Of a stretch of 9,048 bases of DNA, positions 1 to 5,355 are shown piece after piece. The DNA is taken from contig MGUT01000079.1 of the NCBI GenBank assembly GCA_001800095.1, positions 12,900 through 21,947 on the forward strand, in the 5' to 3' direction. The first letter of the stretch is position 1. Each line of letters opens with the position of its first letter. The position numbers and the translations under genes were made by a program. The DNA comes from Elusimicrobia bacterium RIFCSPLOWO2_01_FULL_64_13. GTDB lineage: Bacteria > Elusimicrobiota > Elusimicrobia > 2-02-FULL-39-32. The notes under the pieces are model-generated. The model saw only the letters and a program-made list of their open reading frames with translations, searched no databases and was not told where the DNA came from.

Positions 1-531
1 GCCGTCGGAAAGGATGGCGGCCCAGGGCAGGGCTTGGGCCGCTTCCCTCCGGAACGCCTTGAATCCGCCGGTCAGGTCCCGGACCCCCAGGGAGAGGACC
101 GACCGGGCGTAGAGATTTCCGGCGGAGCTGATGAGCCGCCGGGAAAAAGGCCAATCCCTGATGCCGCCGCCCGCCGCGTAGCGGGACCCGATGGCCACCT
201 CGCAGTCCGAGAGGGCCCGCACAAGACGGGGGATGTCCCCGGGAGAGTGGGAACGGTCGGCGTCCATCTGCACGATGACGTCGAAATCCCTTTCCAAGGC
301 CCAGCGGAAACCCCGGACGTAGGCGGACCCCAGGCCCAGCTTCTCCGGCCGGTGGATCACGGAGACGTCCGGCCTGGTCCTGGCCAGGCCTTCCGCCAGG
401 TCTCCCGTGCCGTCCGGGGAGTGGTCGTCCACGATGAGGACGTGGGCCGGGATGGCGGCGAGGATCTCCGGGACGAGGACCGGCAGGTTCTCCCTCTCGT
501 TATAGGTGGGCAGGATGACGACGGGGTTCAA
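1..531 (-). CDS. Family 2 glycosyltransferase, polyprenol-phosphate mannose synthase type (partial, C-terminus outside window)
   Basis: The first 177 residues are visible and read openly to the window edge. The GT-A fold markers are in order: an N-terminal VVILPTYNERENLP (residues 4-17), VLIVDDHSPDGT (31-42), the metal-binding DxD in MDADRSHSP (89-97), GSRY (115-118), and DLTGGFKAFRREA (152-164) followed by SDG at the break. This set is typical of dolichyl- or polyprenyl-phosphate mannose synthases, which move mannose from GDP-mannose to a lipid phosphate at the inner membrane face. The exact sugar and lipid cannot be read from sequence. No ATG fits. A TTG at 531-529 is the only start just before the conserved core, 7 bp after the purC stop, and no strong Shine-Dalgarno is present. 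Translation is therefore probably coupled to purC. Membrane segments, if any, would be in the missing part. The fold is well supported; the substrate is inferred. Confidence 0.85.
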   Translation of the reverse strand, partial: MNPVVILPTYNERENLPVLVPEILAAIPAHVLIVDDHSPDGTGDLAEGLARTRPDVSVIHRPEKLGLGSAYVRGFRWALERDFDVIVQMDADRSHSPGDIPRLVRALSDCEVAIGSRYAAGGGIRDWPFSRRLISSAGNLYARSVLSLGVRDLTGGFKAFRREAAQALPWAAILSDG

Positions 532-538
532 TCTGGCT

Positions 539-1435
539 CTAAAATCTCTGGCCGGTGATGCGGGTGAAGGCCTCGATGTATTTTTCCCGGGTCCTGGAGA
601 CGACGGCCGGAGGCAGGGACGGCGCCGGGGGCTTGCGGTCCCAGTGGATGGAGTCCAGGTAATCCCGGACGAACTGCTTGTCGAACGAGGGAGGGGAGAT
701 CCCGACCCGGTATTCCGGGACGTTCCAGAACCGGGAGGAATCCGGGGTGAAGCATTCGTCGATCAGGAGGATGTCCTGGCCCGGAGACGTCCTTCTCAAT
801 CCGAACTCGAACTTGGTGTCGGCGAGGATGAGCCCGCGCGAGGCCACGAGGTCCGAGGCGAAGCGGAAGAGGGCGACGGAGATCTTGCGCAGGCGCTCGG
901 CGAGGTCCTTTCCGACGATCTCCCCCATGCGCCCGAAGGAGATGTTCTCGTCGTGCTTCCCGCCCTCCTCCTTGGTCGCCGGCGTGAATATGGGCTCGGG
1001 GAGTTTCTCGGATTCCTTGAGGCCCGGCGGCAGGGGCACCCCGCAGACCTTGCCGCCGGCCTGGTATTCCTTCCAGCCGGAGCCGGACAGGTACCCCCGG
1101 ACGACGCATTCGATGGGGATCTTGTCGGTCTTCTCCACCAGCATCGAACGGCCCTCGAGTTCGGCGGCGTACTTGCGGACCGGCTCGGGGTACTTGCCGG
1201 GATCCGCGCTCACGAGATGGTTCGGTGCGATGCCCCGGGTAGCCCCGAACCAGAATATGGAGATGCGGTTCAAGACCTTGCCCTTGTCCGGGATGGGGTT
1301 CGGGAGGACGACGTCGTAAGCGGAGATCCTGTCGGAGGCGACCATGAGGAGCTTGCTTCCGAGATCATAGACATCGCGCACCTTGCCGCGGATGAAGAGC
1401 GGCAGGTCCAGCGTGGATTCGGTTTTTGCGCTCAT
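539..1435 (-). CDS. purC: Phosphoribosylaminoimidazole-succinocarboxamide (SAICAR) synthase
   Basis: The enzyme joins CAIR and L-aspartate using ATP to make SAICAR in de novo purine synthesis. Recognisable motifs are GKVRDVYD (residues 17-24, nucleotide loop), SDRISAYDV (34-42), the family signature VVRGYLSGSGWKEY (111-124), LILADTKFEFG (202-212) and DECFTPDSSRFW (226-237). The 298-residue length fits the longer, yeast-like form rather than the ~240-residue Bacillus/E. coli form. I chose the ATG at 1435 because GGGAGGAG lies just upstream (1438-1445). The reading frame continues to a GTG at 1459, but that would add eight unconserved residues and overlap the end of guaA. The gene starts 14 bp after the guaA stop. 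Its substrate CAIR is the product of PurE, encoded two genes upstream, so co-transcription makes metabolic sense. Confidence 0.97.
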   Translation of the reverse strand: MSAKTESTLDLPLFIRGKVRDVYDLGSKLLMVASDRISAYDVVLPNPIPDKGKVLNRISIFWFGATRGIAPNHLVSADPGKYPEPVRKYAAELEGRSMLVEKTDKIPIECVVRGYLSGSGWKEYQAGGKVCGVPLPPGLKESEKLPEPIFTPATKEEGGKHDENISFGRMGEIVGKDLAERLRKISVALFRFASDLVASRGLILADTKFEFGLRRTSPGQDILLIDECFTPDSSRFWNVPEYRVGISPPSFDKQFVRDYLDSIHWDRKPPAPSLPPAVVSRTREKYIEAFTRITGQRF

Positions 1436-1449
1436 GGCTCCTCCCGGTC

Positions 1450-2979
1450 CTATTCCCACTCGATGGTGGAGGGCGGCTTGGATGAGATGTCGTAGGCCAC
1501 GCGGTTCACCCCGCGGACCTCGTTGATGATGCGGTTGGAGATCCGGGCGAGGACGTTCCTGGGGATGTCGGCCCAGTCCGCCGTCATGGCGTCCTGGGAG
1601 GTGACGGCCCGGACCGCGATCACCTGCTCGTAGGTGCGCGCGTCGCCCATCACGCCCACGGTGCGCACGGGGATCAGGACCGCGAAGGCCTGCCAGATCT
1701 GCTCGTAGATGCCGGCGGCGCGGATCTCCTCTTCCACGATCCGGTCGGCCTCGCGGACCATCGCAATGTTCTCCTCGTCAACGGGCCCGAGCACGCGCAC
1801 GGCCAGGCCGGGCCCGGGGAACGGCTGGCGCAGGAGGATCTCGTTGGGGAGCCCGAGCTCCGCTCCCAGAAGCCGGACCTCATCCTTGAACAGGGATTTG
1901 AGGGGCTCGACCAGGGAGAGCCGCATATTCTTGGGAAGCCCGCCGACGTTATGGTGGGTCTTGATCACGGCCGAAGGCCCGCGCACGCTTTGGGACTCGA
2001 TGAGGTCCGGATAGAGGGTCCCCTGGACGAGGTACCGGATCTTCCCTATTTTTTTGGATTCCGACTCGAACACCCGGATGAATTCCGTCCCGATGATCTT
2101 CCTTTTTTTCTCGGGATCGCCCACCCCTTTGAGCTTTTTCAGGAAACGGGCCCGGGCGTTGACGATCTTCAGCCGCTCTCCGAAGATCCCGCCGAAGACT
2201 TTGCGCACGCGCTCCGTTTCCCCGTGGCGCTGGAGCCCGTGGTCCACGAAGACGCAGTGGAGCTGCCCGCCGATGGCCCGGTGCGCGAGGGCCGCCGCCA
2301 CGGCGGAATCCACCCCGCCCGAGAGGGCGCAGACGGCGGTGTCCTTCCCCACCTGGGAGCGGATCCTTTCCACTTCGGTCTCGACGAAGGAGGACATCTT
2401 CCAGGACGGGGATTCCCCGCAGACGTTGAAGATAAAGTTGGACAGGATCTCCGGACCCTTGGGGGTATGGGCGACCTCCGGATGGAATTGCACCCCGTAA
2501 AGCTTTTTTCCGGGATGGGAGATGGCGGCGAGCCCGGCGTTGGACGTGCCGGCCAGGCGCTGGAAACCTTCCGGCATGGCCTGGACCTCGTCCCCGTGGC
2601 TCATCCACACCGTGAGCCGGCTTTCCAGCCCCCGGAAGAGTTCCGAAGGTCTTTCGATCTGGATCTCGGCGCGCCCGAACTCGCGCTTGGCGGCGCGGGA
2701 GACCCTGCCGCCTCCGGCGTGGGCCAGGAGCTGCATGCCGTAGCAGATGCCCAGCACGGGGACCCGCCCGTCCAGGATCCCGGGGTCGCAGGATGGAGAG
2801 CCCGCGCGGCCGTTGACGCTCGCGGGGCCGCCGGAAAGTATGATGCCTTTGAGGGATCTTCCTTCGATCTCGGCCCAGGAAGCGCTATGGGGGAGGATCT
2901 CGCAATAGACCTTCTTTTCCCGGACCCGGCGGGCGATGAGCTGGGTGGTCTGGGAGCCGAAATCCAGGACGACGATCAT
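1450..2979 (-). CDS. guaA: GMP synthase (glutamine-hydrolysing)
   Basis: The enzyme converts XMP to GMP, using ATP and ammonia released from glutamine. The 509-residue protein has the standard two-part layout. A class I glutamine amidotransferase domain occupies about residues 1-190, with nucleophile Cys79 in GICYGMQ, and His166 and Glu168 in GVQFHPEVAH. An ATP-pyrophosphatase domain follows, with the PP-loop SGGVDS at 220-225 and FVDHGL at 244-249. The C-terminal dimerisation domain ends in the characteristic DISSKPPSTIEWE. The length is normal and no active-site residue is missing. The gene starts 8 bp after purE ends and has no convincing ribosome-binding site, so translational coupling to purE is likely. 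The product of GuaB3, encoded two genes upstream, would be its substrate. Confidence 0.98.
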   Translation of the reverse strand: MIVVLDFGSQTTQLIARRVREKKVYCEILPHSASWAEIEGRSLKGIILSGGPASVNGRAGSPSCDPGILDGRVPVLGICYGMQLLAHAGGGRVSRAAKREFGRAEIQIERPSELFRGLESRLTVWMSHGDEVQAMPEGFQRLAGTSNAGLAAISHPGKKLYGVQFHPEVAHTPKGPEILSNFIFNVCGESPSWKMSSFVETEVERIRSQVGKDTAVCALSGGVDSAVAAALAHRAIGGQLHCVFVDHGLQRHGETERVRKVFGGIFGERLKIVNARARFLKKLKGVGDPEKKRKIIGTEFIRVFESESKKIGKIRYLVQGTLYPDLIESQSVRGPSAVIKTHHNVGGLPKNMRLSLVEPLKSLFKDEVRLLGAELGLPNEILLRQPFPGPGLAVRVLGPVDEENIAMVREADRIVEEEIRAAGIYEQIWQAFAVLIPVRTVGVMGDARTYEQVIAVRAVTSQDAMTADWADIPRNVLARISNRIINEVRGVNRVAYDISSKPPSTIEWE

Positions 2980-2987
2980 GGGCGGGT

Positions 2988-3497
2988 CTAGGCCTTCTCC
3001 AACTCCCGGGCCTTTTCCTCCACTTTGGAGCGAAGGCCGGCTTGATGGCGGATGAGCTTTTGGGTCATTTCCGCGCTGGCGACGCCCAGGATCCTGCAGG
3101 CCAGGAGCGCCGCGTTGCCCGCGCCGTTGATGGCGACGGTGGCCACGGGGACGCCTTCGGGCATCTGGACGGTGGAAAGGAGCGAATCCAATCCCGAAAG
3201 CTTCGAGTCGACCGGGACCCCGATCACGGGGAGAGTGGTCAGGGCGGCCAGCATTCCGGCCACGTGCGCCGCTCCGCCCGCGCCGGCGATCAGGATCCGG
3301 ATCCCGCGGTTCCTGGCGCCGCGCGCGAAATCCAGCATCTTCTGCGGCGTCCGATGGGCGGAGACCACGGTCATTTCATAGGGAACGCCGAAGGCCTCGA
3401 GCGTGTCCGCGGCGGACCTCATCACGCCCAGATCGGAGGCGCTGCCCATGAGGACGGCGACGACGGGTCTCCGGCTCTTCTTGCTTCGATTTTTCAT
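2988..3497 (-). CDS. purE: N5-carboxyaminoimidazole ribonucleotide mutase, class I PurE
   Basis: Class I PurE moves the carboxyl group of N5-CAIR to carbon 4, giving CAIR for PurC. Visible motifs are MGSASD (17-22), SAHRTP (46-51, with the conserved His48), the class I hallmark AGAGGAAH (71-78) and LSGLDSLLSTVQMP (100-113). The 169-residue length is typical. The GAGGAAH block separates it from class II PurE, which uses CO2 and AIR directly. A PurK partner that makes N5-CAIR is therefore expected elsewhere in the genome, since none lies here. The first ten residues are basic and unconserved. The ATG is preceded by a GAGGGGGGTG stretch that can serve as Shine-Dalgarno. It lies 22 bp after guaB3 and 8 bp before guaA. 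Confidence 0.97.
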   Translation of the reverse strand: MKNRSKKSRRPVVAVLMGSASDLGVMRSAADTLEAFGVPYEMTVVSAHRTPQKMLDFARGARNRGIRILIAGAGGAAHVAGMLAALTTLPVIGVPVDSKLSGLDSLLSTVQMPEGVPVATVAINGAGNAALLACRILGVASAEMTQKLIRHQAGLRSKVEEKARELEKA

Positions 3498-3519
3498 TCG
3501 CGCACCCCCCTCGACCGCC

Positions 3520-4686
3520 CTATTTTCCCATGCCCAGTTTCTGCGCTTTCTGGTAGACCTTGCCTTCGGACTTGATGTCCGGAGCTATGACGATCTCGAC
3601 CAGCTGCATTTCCTTGATGTTGCGGGCCCCGAGGGACCCCATGGCGACCTTGAGGGCGCCGACCAGGTTCTGGGTGCCGTCGTCCACGTTGGCGGGGCCG
3701 AGCAGGATCTCCTTCAATGTGGCGGTGGTCCCGACTTGGACCCGGGTGCCGCGCGGGAGGTAGCGGTCGGGCATGGCCATGCCCCAGTGATGGCCTTTTC
3801 CCGGAGACTCGAGGGACTTGGCCAGGGCGGAGCCGATCATGACGCTGTCGGCCCCCGCGGCGAAGGCCTTGCAGATGTCTCCGCTGGTGACCATGCCGCC
3901 GTCCGTGATGATGGAAACGTACCGGCCGGATTTCTTGAAATAGTAGTCCCGGGCGGCGGCGCAGTCCACGGTGGCCGTGACCTGGGGGACGCCCATGCCC
4001 AGGACTCCCCTCGTGGTGCAGGCCGCTCCCGGCCCGATGCCGACCAGCACCCCGGCCGCGCCCGTTTCCATGAGGGCCAGGGCCGCGTCGTAGGTCACGC
4101 AGTTGCCGATCACCACGGGGATCTTGCCGTGCAGCTTCTTGCAGATCCTGGAAAAATCCACCGGGGCGTATTTCGAGGAGACGTGCTGGACGCTTGTGAC
4201 CGTGGATTGGATGAAAAAGAAGTCCGCGCCCGCGTCCAGGGCGATATCGCTGAAGCTTCCGGCCCGCTTGGGGATGGCCGAGATGGCGGCCAGGGCCCCG
4301 CCGGCTTTGATCTCCTTGATGCGTTTGGACAGGAGCATTTCCTTGATGGGTTCCTTATATATTTGCTGGAGGAGGTTGGTGACCTCCTCGGGTTTGGCCG
4401 ATATGATCTTTTTAAGGATCTCCTGGGGCTTGTCGTAGCGGGTCTGGATGCCCTCGGAATTGAGCACCGCCAGCCCTCCGCACCGGCCCATCTCGACGGC
4501 GAAATTGACGTCCACCACGCCGTCCATGGCGCTGGCGATGATGGGGAGCTTGAGCTTCGCGCCGCCGATGGATGCGGACACGTCGCATTCCTCCGGGTTG
4601 ATGGTCGCCAACCCCGGCACCAGGGCCACCTCGTCGAATCCGTACGCCCGCCTCGCTTCACGATCCCTGCCTATGAAAAATGACAC
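3520..4686 (-). CDS. guaB3: GuaB3-family IMP dehydrogenase (no CBS domains)
   Basis: This is a 388-residue TIM-barrel protein of the IMPDH/GMP reductase superfamily. It shows PIIASAMDGVVD (48-59), GNCVTYDAALAL (194-205), the phosphate and catalytic loop GIGPGAACTTRGVLGMGVPQ (216-235) with nucleophile Cys223, TDGGM (261-265), and DRYLPRGTRV (307-316) in the flap region. Canonical IMPDH carries a pair of CBS domains of about 110-120 residues inserted near residue 90. Here only a roughly 50-residue charged linker is present. The length and the GAACTTRGVLGMGVPQ loop are typical of GuaB3 proteins of actinobacteria and cyanobacteria. Its place directly before purE-guaA suggests that it makes XMP from IMP with NAD+. 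That is inference, because some GuaB3 proteins are uncharacterised and GMP reductase activity is possible. The GTG start is set by AAGGAGG five bases upstream. The ATG at 4690 is out of frame. Confidence 0.88.
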   Translation of the reverse strand: MSFFIGRDREARRAYGFDEVALVPGLATINPEECDVSASIGGAKLKLPIIASAMDGVVDVNFAVEMGRCGGLAVLNSEGIQTRYDKPQEILKKIISAKPEEVTNLLQQIYKEPIKEMLLSKRIKEIKAGGALAAISAIPKRAGSFSDIALDAGADFFFIQSTVTSVQHVSSKYAPVDFSRICKKLHGKIPVVIGNCVTYDAALALMETGAAGVLVGIGPGAACTTRGVLGMGVPQVTATVDCAAARDYYFKKSGRYVSIITDGGMVTSGDICKAFAAGADSVMIGSALAKSLESPGKGHHWGMAMPDRYLPRGTRVQVGTTATLKEILLGPANVDDGTQNLVGALKVAMGSLGARNIKEMQLVEIVIAPDIKSEGKVYQKAQKLGMGK

Positions 4687-4691
4687 TCATG

Positions 4692-4698
4692 CCTCCTT
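4692..4698 (-). promoter_or_regulatory. Ribosome-binding site fixing the GTG start of guaB3
   Basis: On the minus strand AAGGAGG is followed by five bases (CATGA) and then GTG. The tempting ATG inside that spacer is in another frame, so this site decides the start at 4686. Confidence 0.85.
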
Positions 4699-4734
4699 GA
4701 TAGAAGAATGGCGCCCGGACGCCCGGCCAGGCGC
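4699..4734 (-). terminator. Hairpin before guaB3, possible weak terminator or attenuator
   Basis: On the transcribed strand an 8-bp stem (GCGCCTGG with CCGGGCGC, one U-G pair) encloses an eight-base loop at 4734-4711. It is followed by CATTCTTCTATC, which is T-rich but lacks a true T run. It lies in the 74 bp gap between dcd and guaB3, just ahead of the guaB3 ribosome-binding site. It could end part of the upstream transcripts or affect guaB3 translation. The stem is seen; the role is inferred. Confidence 0.35.
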
Positions 4735-4741
4735 TTCGAGT

Positions 4742-4757
4742 CCCCGGCGTTCCGGGG
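4742..4757 (-). other. Perfect GC hairpin just after dcd
   Basis: CCCCGG, a four-base loop (AACG on the transcribed strand) and CCGGGG form a perfect 6-bp stem beginning four bases after the dcd stop codon. No T run follows, so it is not a standard terminator. It could protect the 3' end of an nrdR-nrdJ-dcd message from exonucleases. Confidence 0.45.
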
Positions 4758-4760
4758 GAT

Positions 4761-5330
4761 TTAAACTTTTGCCGCAATCTTGGGCAGGGTGATGTCGCTC
4801 TGTTTCTGGTACTTCCCCTTCTTGTCCGCGTAGGACGTCTCGCAGACCTCGTCCGACTCGAAAAAGAGGACCTGCGCGATCCCTTCGTTGGCGTAGATCC
4901 GGGCGGGAAGCGGAGTCGTGTTGGAGATCTCGAGCGTCACGAACCCCTCCCATTCCGGCTCGAACGGGGTCACGTTCACGATGATCCCGCAGCGGGCGTA
5001 GGTCGATTTGCCCACGCACAGCGTGATCACGCTCCTGGGGATCCTGAAGTATTCCACCGTGCGGGCCAGGGCGAAGGAGTTCGGCGGGATCGTGCAGAAG
5101 GTGTCGGTGGAGATGTCGACGAAGGATTTCGGGTCGAACCCTTTCGGGTCCACGACCGCGCCGTAGGTGTTGGTGAAGAGCTTGAATTCCCTGCTGACCC
5201 GGATGTCGTATCCGTAGGAGGACAGTCCGTAGGAGATGACCCCGCCGCCGACCTGCTTTTCCACGAACGGATCGATCATCCCTTTTTCCCGGGCCATCTT
5301 CCTGATCCAGCGGTCCGATTTCACTGCCAT
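4761..5330 (-). CDS. dcd: dCTP deaminase
   Basis: The enzyme removes ammonia from dCTP to give dUTP, the main source of dUMP for thymidylate synthesis in many bacteria. The 189-residue protein contains SSYGYDIR (37-44), IPPNSFALAR (81-90), the active-site helix GKSTYARCG (107-115) and the WEGFVTLEISN block (127-137). Ser109, Arg113 and Glu134 correspond to E. coli Ser111, Arg115 and the catalytic Glu138. The extended N-terminus (AVKSDRWIRKMA) and the ...YADKKGKYQKQ end match the longer Dcd type found in beta-proteobacteria and other groups, not the E. coli form. A dUTPase fusion cannot be excluded by motif alone, but the sequence follows monofunctional Dcd. The ATG is preceded by GAGAGGTG at good distance, 25 bp after nrdJ. 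It links NrdJ upstream with the divergent thyX. Confidence 0.97.
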   Translation of the reverse strand: MAVKSDRWIRKMAREKGMIDPFVEKQVGGGVISYGLSSYGYDIRVSREFKLFTNTYGAVVDPKGFDPKSFVDISTDTFCTIPPNSFALARTVEYFRIPRSVITLCVGKSTYARCGIIVNVTPFEPEWEGFVTLEISNTTPLPARIYANEGIAQVLFFESDEVCETSYADKKGKYQKQSDITLPKIAAKV

Positions 5331-5355
5331 GGGTTCACCTCTCCCGGTCCGCGGG

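Noticed and set aside
1436..1459. GTG at 1459 as the purC start
   Set aside because: It would overlap the end of guaA and add eight unconserved residues, while the ATG at 1435 has GGGAGGAG directly upstream.
506..4683. Long plus-strand frames opposite purC, guaA, purE and guaB3 (for example 506-1495, 1951-2991, 3403-4683)
   Set aside because: Each mirrors a well-identified minus-strand gene and shows no family motif, no promoter and no consistent ribosome-binding site.
3520..4686. GMP reductase instead of GuaB3
   Set aside because: Length, the GAACTTRGVLGMGVPQ loop and the neighbourhood with guaA fit GuaB3 better, though activity is not proven by sequence.
4688..4690. ATG at 4690 as the guaB3 start
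   Set aside because: It is out of frame with the protein and lies within the spacer between the Shine-Dalgarno and the GTG start.
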